This document shows positions 1-10,357 of a stretch of DNA of 64,000 nucleotides, in pieces. Location of the stretch: the NCBI GenBank assembly GCA_017591395.1, contig WEDG01001043.1:62001-126000 (forward strand). The letters run 5' to 3'. Each line of letters opens with the position of its first letter. Position 1 is the stretch's first letter. The translations under genes were made by a program, and so were the position numbers. The notes under the pieces were generated by a model. That model had not been told where the DNA came from, made no database searches, and saw only the letters and a program-made list of their open reading frames with translations. The stretch is from Schistocephalus solidus. Lineage: Eukaryota > Platyhelminthes > Cestoda > Diphyllobothriidea > Diphyllobothriidae.

Positions 1-3000
1 AGGCCCCCGTTTACACGTAATGCGCAGGCCGGAACATCGTTCCACAGGAACCCCACTTCGTTCACCTGCTTCCACATTCAAGAGTCCTGGCAAACTCACT
101 TATTAAGGGATATCGGGTTATCCGGCTAACTGGAAACGTTCATACCCATGACTTTCTGCGCCTCGTCATAGTGAAAACGTACCAGATCTATTACTTCGGG
201 GATAAATCATGACGAAACAGCCCCAGTGGCTCGTCTCTTAACCATCATCTACTAGATGTGGCTTTGGATGACATTTAAATGAGATGAGATGAGACCCAGT
301 AACTGAGCTGGTACAATGTTTACAATTTGACGAGCTAAACGAGAGCCGTTTGCTCAAATGGGGCGGATAAAGTTCCACCTATTCGAAGCTTACATTTCTA
401 AGAACTACCAAGAGGACATGGTAGAACAGACATTGGAGCCTGGTCCTCAGTCTAAAGGACCAATTTATTCCATCGAGTTCACTTTGAGCGCTTCAGGGAA
501 GTTAAAGGGCGTCAGAATTATTACAGCGAGGAAAATTCGGGTAGCAAGACCGGTGTTTATGACTGTTCCCCTAACCTCCATTATGAGTAAGCGTGAAGTC
601 AGACCCAAAACAAAGGAGGATGAGATAAACCATTAATGTACATACACCCAAACCGACGAAGCATGTTTGCCTCTTAACAGTTCCTCGCAAGGTTAATCAT
701 ACCTGCACGATAAACTATAGAGAACTACTGTTAAGGCTTATCATGTTGAAGGACAGCAGAACGCAGATAGAATCCCCCTATAAGAGATGAACTCAGTGGA
801 AACTCGGTCGTTGTAGACCAACCGTGAAAGCTGTATTTGAGGAAAACCTACACTGTGTATGAGAAGAGGGTGTGATAGATTAACTCAGAGCCATTCTCAC
901 GTTTATACCTATTCGATGGACTTTTGAGGTAGTTAAAATGGGCGAGTGATCTTGAAACAGCGCGGGGGATAATGGTGTGATAGAGTACAGTCCTTAGCAG
1001 AAAAAGGGTCAGCTCCAAAAAAAAGTCGATTAATCATAAACAGCACACTAACTGCCTCCGATTTAAAGAGTGCTTATATGCAGCGATGGGAGAATCAATT
1101 ACAACGGAGCTCAGGCGGCAAATTTCGAGTTAGAAGTCGTACACCAGAGCTGTGACGACATGAATTCAATGGAAAAAATTAGTCTTATTAACATTATGAC
1201 ACGCTAGCAAAGTTCTTACTATGTTGGCAGCGGCGACCAGCCTCAAAGGTGAATATATGCCTCTTATATCCGTACCACCGTAGACCATTCAGTTGCCAAC
1301 GAATCTGTCTAACAGATCCCCGCTGTTTAAAATGGTAAACCAGATCCGAAAAAGCAAGTTCCAGTTTGCCCGAATTAGCTCGATTACCACGCTTGTCAAG
1401 AAGACTAGCTTTGCATTGACTGAGACGAGACGGAGTGATTGAATCACTGCGTAAACCTTGTCTTGATTTTGATTCCCCCATAAATATGTTATAACCATTG
1501 CACCCATAATCTCTTCCAAGTATTGGGTTTGTGTCCTCTGCAACCAGAGCAGGCATTAGCTGCCGGCTCTTGGCGTTACCCATCGACACGTTTGGATATC
1601 CACTAAGTTGAATTCAGCTCCAATTCGCGTAGCTGCTCAAGTCGGGTTTTATTTTCAAAGACGGTAATTGATTCAAGTAAGCCGTGATATAATAACCATA
1701 TTATCTCCTTTAAAGTGCAAGCCTTTTCCTAAATTCACCAAAAAACAATGTTTTAAGGAAAGTCTGAAAGAAAAAGCGGTGACGTGAAACTCATCTATTT
1801 TACCGTCTGACAACAGGATATACTTTATTCACGACTCCGTTTTTGGGTTACTGTTCCTTACAATGACGGCTTTTAATAGTTGATTTGGAGTATTTAGGTT
1901 AAGCTAGTAGCTACTTCCGTTTTTTAAATGACTAAGATGATATTAAAAAATAGTAGTCTCGGTAATCGCTTGGTATATATGGTTCTTTTAAAAATTGAGA
2001 TTAGGTGACTTTACATATAATATTGTGAGGTGGATGACAATTCTGCTTCTTCCTCCTCCTCCTCCTCTTCTTATCCTGGCCTGTGCACGTAGGGGCTTAT
2101 TTGAAAGCAAATAACCTCTTCATATAATAGGAATTTCTCTTGTCCGGGTGGGCCGTAGTATCCAGTTATATTTGAAGAATTTGTTCACGTGACATAAATT
2201 TGTTTGCTCCTCATAAATTAGGGTAGACGGTATAAATACGGTGTGCTCTTCGTCCATCCGCGGCTGAATGGAAAGAGGGGCTTTTTAAGTAGTACACTTT
2301 AGTTCAGCTCAATTTAATGAGGGAAAAATTTGCTTGAGACTTTTAGAATTCCTATTTCGACTGTTTTTTGACGAGATGATATAATGCCCCTAAACCTTTC
2401 CATTATTTTCGATTCACTGCCTCGGGTTATTTGACATTGCCACTTAGGTGATTTACTATTCATAAATTAACAACTGCACATATTTCCTCATTACTTCTGA
2501 TATTTTTTTGAGAATTATTTTGAATGAAAGTGCCCTTCCGGGTACCCAAATAACTTATCAATGATCGGGTACCGTTTGTGAACGAAAATAGTTTTCATCC
2601 CTTTAGAATTTAACTTACATTTTTCTACTTCTGAGGAATTTAATATCTTTGGGATTTCAGTCTACTCGACGCTTACACAGTCAGAAGCAACCGAGAAACT
2701 GATTCAACTTTTAAGTTCTTCATTCGCAACATCTTCCTCTTCAGTAATCGGCGACATTTTACAACGCTGGGCATTTTATTTTACCTCGATCCTGCTTGCA
2801 AGCCCGTAAAGACTGCTCATATGGCAAACTATACACCTAGAACTTCTACAAAGGCTGAGTCACTCTTCTGAACTTTGATAGCCACGGCATAATCCTTTCA
2901 AGGGCCACCTCTTAAATAATATATTAGAAAGTTTGTGGACAAGAAACTATAGCCAACTTACCCTAATAGCATGCATATATAGCACTGATATACGTAAATC

Positions 3001-3251
3001 TCGACATTCCGAGATAGGAAATAGCCTCTGCTCATTGGTTAATCTATATTAAGACTCCGTGCTGTGATTGGTTGGCATGATAGTGTGTCTAGAGTAGGCG
3101 TGGGAAGCGGCCATCACACTTTTATTTCTCGTGGCTTGCGTACGTACGTGGTTGACCGAAATTCTGCCTGCCCTTCTGTCAAACCCTATTTCTCATTTAC
3201 ATTGCTTAACTGTTTACTATATCAATTTATTTTGTTTATTAACCATCTACA
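1..3251. other. No recognisable gene
   Basis: AT-rich sequence on both strands. Open frames at 358-636 (+, 92 codons) and 1194-1589 (-, 131 codons) show no motif I recognise and no flanking splice or repeat context, so I do not call them genes. A short TCC/TTC microsatellite lies near 2047-2072. Nothing else could be supported. Confidence 0.6.
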
Positions 3252-3611
3252 ATGTATAGGCAGCCTTGTAAAAGGACCATTAGAAGGCATTTTGCCCGCG
3301 ATGTCACGGAAATATACCGTGAAGTTAATGATGAACTTAATAGATGTGGGTTAAAGCGAAGACGAGTTATACATGTCGAGGAATGCACGTCAGCATCGCC
3401 TAGTGCTCAAACTTTGATCGACATGCCCGTTGATGTAGAGAGTGGTATCCCTTCGCATAAGTCTATTCAGGATAGGGTAAGGGAATGGGCTATTGAATCA
3501 AACATTGCCTATAGCCACCTACGTAATGTTCTAGAAATTTTTAAATCGCTTGTCCCAGACGCCCACAGACCCCCGAACACTGCTAAGGGCATCTTACAGC
3601 TTTCGTGTTAG
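3252..3611 (+). CDS. First exon of a putative multi-exon gene, function unknown
   Basis: Open from an ATG at 3252 for 119 codons. The N-terminus is basic (MYRQPCKRTIRRHF), followed by an acidic helix and a second predicted helix (VREWAIESNIAYSHLRNVL, about residues 77-95) ending in a PPNTAKGILQ segment. This last block reminds me of the short N-terminal helical module in many invertebrate uncharacterised, partly transposon-associated proteins, where a tryptophan-alanine helix precedes a conserved short tail. That resemblance is from memory and not proven. I could not fix the donor site at the 3' end. Three downstream open stretches (to 3844, 3988-4158, 4229-4366) splice in phase with one another and may belong to the same gene. 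Confidence 0.45.
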   Translation: MYRQPCKRTIRRHFARDVTEIYREVNDELNRCGLKRRRVIHVEECTSASPSAQTLIDMPVDVESGIPSHKSIQDRVREWAIESNIAYSHLRNVLEIFKSLVPDAHRPPNTAKGILQLSC

Positions 3612-3679
3612 TGAAATCAGTTACAGTTAACTGGTATTAGTTTAGATAACTATGATCAGTCAGTTATGGTGCGCATAGC

Positions 3680-3844
3680 AGCTGTTATATGTGATGCACC
3701 GGCTAGATCGCATGGATGCTAAACTTATACATTACCGTGCGGTTGTAGATATTGATCATGAGCTCACAGCGGCATTCAAAGCGACCAAGTCGTTACAGGG
3801 AAGAGGACTCCTACTTGTGGGACCAGACACCTACACTTTCACCG
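3680..3844 (+). CDS. Possible second exon of the 3.25-4.37 kb gene
   Basis: An open stretch, start uncertain, ending at the donor GTAGGT at 3845. The reading frame includes HELTAAFKATKSLQGRG and ends GPDTYTFT. Spliced to the acceptor at 3986-3987 it continues in frame (phase 1) into the next exon. The joining to the first exon could not be resolved, because the obvious candidate junctions break the frame. No domain recognised. Confidence 0.35.
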
Positions 3845-3987
3845 GTAGGTAGCATGTTGCGCATATAAGTATGAATAGGAAGAGCAATCAAATGCCATTT
3901 CTGACACATCAGTGGAAACTCTGCCTTCCAGAAGATGTCCTCAGCAGGCAGGTAAGAATGTTATCTTATGAGTATTCATTTTTCTAG

Positions 3988-4158
3988 ACGCATCTGCCTC
4001 CAAATCCCAAACGGAATTTCAGGCAGACATGTATCGACGTTTCAACATACTTGGGAAACGGCTGCTGCAAGTGCAGGCCACCCAACGTCGTATTCTAGCA
4101 AAACTGCGAACGTCGGAGCTTACTCTACCGACAGCCAGTACAGCTCCCATTCAAATGG
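3988..4158 (+). CDS. Third exon, helical / coiled-coil-like segment
   Basis: Bounded by a good acceptor (TTTTTCTAG) and a donor GTATAT at 4159. The frame reads ASASKSQTEFQADMYRRFN and then a long charged helix with repeated Gln, Arg and Leu. Such helices often sit in the middle of DUF4806-like invertebrate proteins, before a C-terminal helical domain; this assignment is tentative. The 70-nt intron that follows joins in phase 1 to an acceptor at 4227-4228. Confidence 0.4.
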
Positions 4159-4228
4159 GTATATCAATCCCCCTATGAACTTATTACGGGTGGGTATTAA
4201 CATCTATTGTTAATTTCAAACAATTAAG

Positions 4229-4366
4229 AGCTATACGTAAGGTGGAATGGCGGCGGCCGTCTAAACCTTTATGAGTTGGAGGCCGCATTTGTAAGGCGCC
4301 TGAAAAGGTCCCTCGATGCCGCCGGCAAGAGGGTTCAAAGGCACGTGCTTGAATTACCCTTTTATG
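4229..4366 (+). CDS. Fourth exon, basic helical segment
   Basis: Starts after an AAG acceptor, keeps phase with the previous exon, and ends at a strong donor GTGAGT at 4367. The frame gives YELEAAFVRRLKRSLDAAG and then KRVQRHVLELPFY. It is consistent with the helical core of a DUF4806-like C-terminal domain but too short to be decisive. The next exon would lie downstream of 4367; I did not find it. Confidence 0.35.
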
Positions 4367-5340
4367 GTGAGTTGATTTCCTTTCATATTGCTTAACTGTC
4401 TATTTTTAGAATGCCACCCAGGACTAGCCACCTCCACTCCAAACCCCCATCTTGACAACCCGGTTAACCCCTGATTGAACGTATTCCACAACCCTATATT
4501 GTTTATATTAAGTAGACTAATATCCATTATTGTACATATATTATTATGGACGTTTTATAATACACATTTTTAATATTTCCATCAACTGTGCGTTTACATT
4601 TTGTACAACACGTTCGAGAAAATGGGAAAATGTGACTTTAGTGGCGTATACGCGAGCTAAATAGGATGGGACGTAATGCTTACGTTGTTGGCGGTCACGG
4701 TAAACGAATAATAGTGGGCGTTCCGTATGTATTAGTTTTAAATGGGGCGTTAAGTAGGAAGTATCCGACCCTTTTTCGTCTATTTCGACAAATATCGACA
4801 TTTCGATATTGGGCATATGTCGGAAAAGCGGACAAAGTCGACATTCGGTGGACATATGTATCTCGACATGTGGATATCCGGGCGATATACGTCTGATATG
4901 AATTGCTATTAGGGTATGAGGTCACTTTTTACATAAAGAACTTCGTTAATGTATTTTTTCACAGTTTCAAGGCAACATTCCTTGCCAGAAAGTTTATTCT
5001 TGTGGATATGGAATTCTTTCTTGTGCCGAAATTCGTCATAAAACGGATCAAATTGGAATTTGTTTATCATCTTATTCAAGTTGACTGCGCAGGCTCTGCA
5101 CCAATAAAAACTGAGAACCACTCAGGGAACCAAACGTGTACAACCTCGTGAAGATCTGACGTTATCCAGGACCTTCGATATCTCCGAACGGCTGAGTCGT
5201 TCCTGAATATCCTTCATACCGTTTATAGTATTTTTCAAAAGCGTTTTTGAACAAAAATAAACATTTTTGCTCATATTGCATTAAATACTCGCCATACTCC
5301 AAAGCCAGTCGGAAATTTTCGTTATACGCTCAAAGGAGAA
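4367..5340. other. No recognisable gene
   Basis: Opposite-strand open frames at 4544-5151 overlap one another and none has a recognisable motif. The stretch separates the putative split gene from the retroelement that begins near 5.34-5.38 kb. Confidence 0.5.
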
Positions 5341-5383
5341 CATACTTTTACGCAGTGTTTTAACATTTAGTGACTCAAAACAA

Positions 5384-6493
5384 TTGTTTGCTAGCAACAG
5401 AACCAGTCACGGAACTTCCTTTAAAGGAAAGCCTGTTGAGCTGGCTTCGACATCCACGACTGGCACTCCATCAGTTTATACTTGTAACCAAAAACCAGCA
5501 AAGCGCGCAAAAAGCGTAATGGCAGCCAAATCCGTTGGCTACGAGGACGAATCTTGCGTTGGATGTTCTTATATTTTACTAAGAGTTCAAAAACTGGAAA
5601 ATGAGCTTGCAGACTTAAGGAAGCTCTTGCAAGATAACATTACTCGACGAAATACGCTTAGCAATATTCCAGTTAAAAAGGCAGTGACTAAAGCACGAAA
5701 AGTATCAAAAACTACAACTGGTTACAGCTCACAATGTTCGGACGCGATTACCCATAACGACCAGATAACAGGAGCACAGTCTCTGAATCCTACGGACGAC
5801 GACCAGAGCAAACCACAAATCTCATCCTGCTATCTTGGGTGTTATAAAGAGCCCGTAGTTGAATCCGAAGAAACAAACGCGTGGCAAGCTGCAATGGGGA
5901 AACACCACAACAGGAGGACAAAGTCACAATCAACTCTGATGGATTCATTGAAGCCTTCAGATGAGAGTTTGGTCAGAGGTAGACTTAATCCCAACGAGAG
6001 CTCTGTAAACCGTTCTCGTGCCCCTAAGGAGAACTTAGGATGAAGCGAAAATTCCAAGTTCCAGGATCGACAACAGTGTTTAGTTATTCAGGGTTTGCAC
6101 GAGTCAACTGCAGTCCGACCAGAAGACCGTGTCACCGAAGACCTTGGTTCGTTTAATGGCCTTCTAAACCAGTTGCTCCCACCGGGCGTGGAAGTAAAAG
6201 TTATTAAAGCATTCCGGATCGGCAAAAAGTATGAAGACAGCCTAGGAACGCCGCGACCGCGACCTCTGAAAATAATGCTAGAGAGCAAAGACCAAATCAA
6301 GGCGATCCTATCCAAAAAACTAACCTACGTCACTCGCATAAAGAGGTTTTTTTCAACCGGACTACTCCCCTGCAGAAAGGCTGAAACGCCGGGAACTTGT
6401 CTGGGAACTACAATCAAGACTGAAGGCTGGCGAACACAATCTGGCTATTTTCAAGGGGAAGGTAGTTCAAAAGAATACGAATTTTTCCATTGA
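5384..6493 (+). pseudogene. ORF1-like region of element E5
   Basis: Two adjoining open stretches (to 6043 and 6095-6493) in different frames. The first has a cysteine pair (ESCVGCSYILL) followed by a leucine-rich helix (RVQKLENELADLRKLL, a likely coiled coil) and an acidic KEPVVESEETNAWQ block. The second resembles an RRM-like nucleic-acid-binding fold of non-LTR ORF1 proteins, with RPRPLKIMLESKDQ as the best-preserved strand. E1 in the 14-28 kb palindrome carries related blocks (KEPLVESEKTNPWQ). ORF1 proteins usually bind the element RNA. The first ATG in the open frame is well inside it, so the 5' limit is uncertain. Confidence 0.6.
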
Positions 6494-6753
6494 AACAACC
6501 GATTGTTCTGAGGACAACGGCAGCCACCCTCACTAACGCCAAAACCATCAGGGATCCAATTGCCCCAAAGAGATGTCAGAACTGATTCCGTAACGCCCAG
6601 CGTTCTCACTAAAGAAACCAGAGTTACCGAAAATCATCACGAAACGGAAAAGACATACGACCTTGACGTTAGAGGAGACGCAGTTGGGCCCATAAAATTG
6701 ACAAACGCAACAGGAAATTTGGTTGGCGCAAAAATTTAAGTGCTTGTATACAA

Positions 6754-7440
6754 ATGCGCAAAAGCCTTTTATCAAAACTTGATGAGTTAAAAATTTGCCT
6801 TGCCGAAGTATCTCCGGATGTGATAGCAGTAACCGAAACCTGGCTGTCGGGCAGTATTCTAGATAGCGAAATAACGTTGTCTGGGTACCAAATATATCGG
6901 AGGGACAGAGAAAACCGACAGGGAGGTGGAATAATTGTGTATGTGAAAGACGTGCTAATAGTGTCTGACAAGACGAGCAAGTTTGCGTGCAGCACTGAAG
7001 CCATATGGTTGAACATCAAGGCTCTTGGCTTTCCATGTCTAGATGTCCTCATTGTCTATTGGCCACCTAGGATAGACCGAGTCGCGGACACCCACTTGTT
7101 GGAACAATTAGAAAATTTCTCCAGTAGACCTAATGTCATGATTATGGGTGACTTCAACGCACCAGGAATTAACTGGAGCACTGTTCAATCATCATGCCCG
7201 AAATCGACTTTTTGATTATGTTTTTTTCTGCAAAAAGACCTTGAATGCACTCCTCACACAGCATGTCCCTTTCCCCACCAGAACACGTGAAGGACAAAGG
7301 GCTAACTGTCTTGACCTGGTTTTCACGAAAACATCAGGCAGCATTGACGAGATTATTTCAATGCCTCCGCTCGGTCGTAGTGATCATGTGGTGCTTATGT
7401 GGGACTACTCCTTATTCTCCGTTGCGCCTGCTATAGAGGA
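6754..7440 (+). pseudogene. Endonuclease domain of element E5 (frameshifted)
   Basis: Motifs of the exonuclease-endonuclease-phosphatase fold appear in order: PDVIAVTETWLS, GGGIIVYVKD, MGDFNAPGINW, then after a shift near 7185 CLDLVFTKTSG and LGRSDHVVL. The final SDH is the usual C-terminal catalytic block. In life this domain nicks target DNA to prime reverse transcription. The shift between DFNAPG and the C-terminal half inactivates it. Confidence 0.75.
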
Positions 7441-9550
7441 AAAAAACGGCGTAACGTTTGGGCGAGGAAACTTTCATCAGATGCGAGCAGATTTAACACA
7501 CATCAACTGGACCTCAATGTTTTCGAGCACCGTGAAAACGAAGATTGGGAGTCCTTCCGAAATGTTCTTCTGCAACTTATTGACAACCACTGCCCGCTAA
7601 CGAGTGTCCATCACAGCAAGCGTCCTGGGTGGCTAGACAGCAACTTAAAAAGGGAAATAAACAGGAAGCACAAGTTGTGGAGAATATATTGCGAGTCTAA
7701 TCAAGTCGCCTATTTTTTAATAAGTATAAAGCGCAGAGAAACAAAAATGAGAAGCCTTATTCTTAAAACGCGAAGAGAATTTTGAGAAGACTTTGCCGCA
7801 AAAAGGCAACGCAGAATCCAAAGTTAGTCTACAGTTACCTCCGTAGATGTACAAGGAATAAACATCAAATACCGCTGATTAAGACTGCCGTGGGCGTCGA
7901 AATTTCTGAAAACAGAAAAAAGCCGAGTACTTTTCACAGTTCTACCGCTCAGTCTTCACAAACGAGGCAAGGTTCCTTCGTCCCTCAGTGGATAACCCGC
8001 CGACTGCAAGCATTAGCCACATACTATTCTCAGAATTTCTGATCCGAAAGGAATAAAAGGAGCAAAAAGAGTCAAAATCCCCAGGACCAGACGAGCTTCC
8101 ATCCAAGCTTCTGAAAGAACTTGCCAATGAACTTTTCGCACCTCTATCAGTGCTCTCTCGAAAGTCATATGACCCCGAGAGACTTTCTGTCGATTGGAAG
8201 CTGGCAAAAATAAGTCCATTGTACAATAGCGGTAGCCGGGCGTCAGTGACAAACCATCTGCCCATAAACTTGACTTGCATCCCTGGCAAGATTATGGAAG
8301 GGATCATCAAGAGCGAATTGATGAAATTCCTACAGACTCATAATTTGTTATCAAACTGTCAACAAGGGTTGAGAAAATGAGGATCATGCACGACATACAT
8401 TTGCTGCATTCGCTCCAGAGGTGAAGCCAAGCACTTAAAAATAGACACATGGTTCACATCGCCTTCAATAACTTTCAAAAGGCATCAACACTGTGCCACA
8501 CCAGAGACTGTTGTACAAGAAAGGACGAATTGAAATTAGAGCTTACCTCCTCAAGTGAATTAAAAACGACCTCGTGGGTCGGCACCAGGTTGTGTGCATC
8601 GGCCAAGAGAGGTCAAGTTCAACTGTGGTCAAGAGTAAGGTATATCGGAGTTCAGTACTAGGGCCAATACTGTTTTTAATATACGTGAACGATTGCGTCA
8701 GAATCTCGACTGTGAAGCAGCAATGTTTGCCGACGACATTAAAATCTGGAATGTAATCCAGAGCCCTGCTGACGAAGATAAACTGCAGATCAACCTAACT
8801 CGGTTGGAGGAGTGTTCGAATCATTGGCTTTTGCGGTTCAACGTCGATAAGTGTACAATACTTCGCTTAGGCAACCCATCTGGATCTGCCGAAAGTAGAA
8901 GTTACTTTCTCAACGGTGAAGTTTTAAAAGACGTGGAAACCCAAAAGGACCTTGGTGTGCTGATGACCACCACCTTAAAACCATCGTCTCACTGCTCGAA
9001 AGTGGCGAAGATCGCAATTTCGGTGTTGCATGCCATCAGACGAGCCTTTTTGGATTTCGATGAAGATCTTTTCGCTAAGACTTTCGGAAAATTCATTAGG
9101 CCACATTTGGAATATACTATGCACGCCTGGAAACCCTGAACAGTTCAAGATCAGAACTGCCTCGAAAGAGTCCAGAGGAAAGCCACCAAAATGGTTAGAA
9201 GTCAAAGCTCCTTGCCATATCCAACCCGCCTAAGGAATCTTTATCTGTTCCCTTTGAGTTATAGGCAAATGCGTGGTGATCTCCTGCAGACATTCCGCAT
9301 TGTGAAGGGATTGGATTGTTGCCTGGAATTCTCGGACTTCTTTGAATTTGCCACCACGACCCATCTCCGAGGTCACCCATTGAAACTGCGTGTCCAGCAG
9401 GCGAGACTGGATGTGCGCAAGTTCTCCTTCTCTGTCAGAGTGGTTAAACCATGGAATGCCCTCCCTGAAGACGTTGTGATGTCAACATCGCTGGAAAGCT
9501 TTAAAAGGAACCTTGACAGTTTTATGTTCCGCAACGAGCCTGAGCGATGA
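7440..9550 (+). pseudogene. Linker, reverse transcriptase and C-terminal region of element E5
   Basis: A basic linker (PGWLDSNLKREINRKHKLW, about 7620-7680) leads to RT blocks KSPGPDELPSKLLKELA (about 8080), WKLAKISPLYNSGS, a degraded central part with a stop at 8378, LGPILFLIYVNDC, then AAMFADDIKIW at about 8720 with both catalytic aspartates. RPHLEYTMHAWKP and HLRGHPLKLRVQQ follow in the CR1-type C-terminal region, stopping at 9548-9550. At least four frame changes are needed to read it through. Confidence 0.8.
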
Positions 9551-9732
9551 GGAATTTATCTTAACCCTCGAGAGTCGTGCACCACTTGTCATATTTTATG
9601 ACCGTTTTTTGTACCTTTGCAACCCGCATGGTTTCTCTGTATACCGCACTTAATTTTACGTTACAAATAGGGTACTCAAAGGCCCATGCCTATTTCCCTC
9701 AATAAATTGAATTGAATTGAACTACGAAATCC

Positions 9733-10357
9733 TATGGCCTCTAATTTAGCTAGAATTCTTCTATGAGGCTCTTTATTGAATGCCTTACTAAGATCAAATA
9801 GCTTCCTACTACAGATAGATGATCATAACGAAGAGAAGTTAGGAGATTTAGAAAAGACATGTGACAGGTTGTACAAGAGCGGTCCTGTAAAAAGCCATGT
9901 TCAGACGAGTTGAGAATTTGATTACTTATGCGAAAATCCGTAATTTTTTGCAATTAGTTTTTCTAAGAGGGTGTTTTATGAACACCGCGATAGTTATGCA
10001 TGTCAGAACGGGAACCAGATTTAAAAACTGGAATTGATATAGAAGTTTTCCAATAACCAGGGAAGAAACCGAGTTTGAAAAATATTGAGAATAATTTGCT
10101 CAGTAAAGGTGGAAAATCTCTTTACTGTTTAATAAGTGAGTTTGGAATGTTATCAGTTCCAACCGAATGAAAATTGTTTAGGCGAGCTACTTTTTTTGAA
10201 AACTCGAAGGCGAGAAATTAATGGTTGTCAATGTGAATTTAAATTTTAAAGCATAGGAATTGAGGGAGTGTGGCTAGTTTCAATGGTAAATTGGTTCGCA
10301 AAAAAATAATTTAATAATTCTGCTTTGCCCAAATCCTCTGTACGGAAATTTTTGTTA
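9733..10357 (-). mobile_element. Fragment of an M-family non-LTR reverse transcriptase, antisense
   Basis: On the minus strand RT blocks read GKAELLNYFFANQFT, LFSIFFKLGFFPGYWKTSI and HGFLQDRSCTTCHMSFL, with frame breaks. The family differs from the CR1-like elements around it and resembles the M copies in the palindrome and the element at 58-62 kb. Its upstream end (10357) is exactly where the tail of element E4 begins, so E4 probably inserted into it. Truncated and not functional. Confidence 0.65.

Larger units (their letters stand above)
5384..9722 (+). mobile_element. CR1/L2-like non-LTR retrotransposon E5, long but decayed
   Basis: One sense-oriented element holds ORF1-like sequence, an apurinic-type endonuclease, a reverse transcriptase with the FADD motif, and the usual C-terminal region of the CR1 group, and ends in a short repeated tail built on TTGAA (about 9701-9722). 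I saw no RNase H or long terminal repeats, which fits CR1/L2. The frame is broken by several frameshifts and stops, so it cannot make an active product. Before the tail lies a stem-loop in which AAATAGG (9665-9671) can pair with CCTATTT (9689-9695). Confidence 0.85.

Noticed and set aside
358..636. 92-codon open frame as a gene
   Set aside because: No recognisable motif, splice context or homology that I can support.
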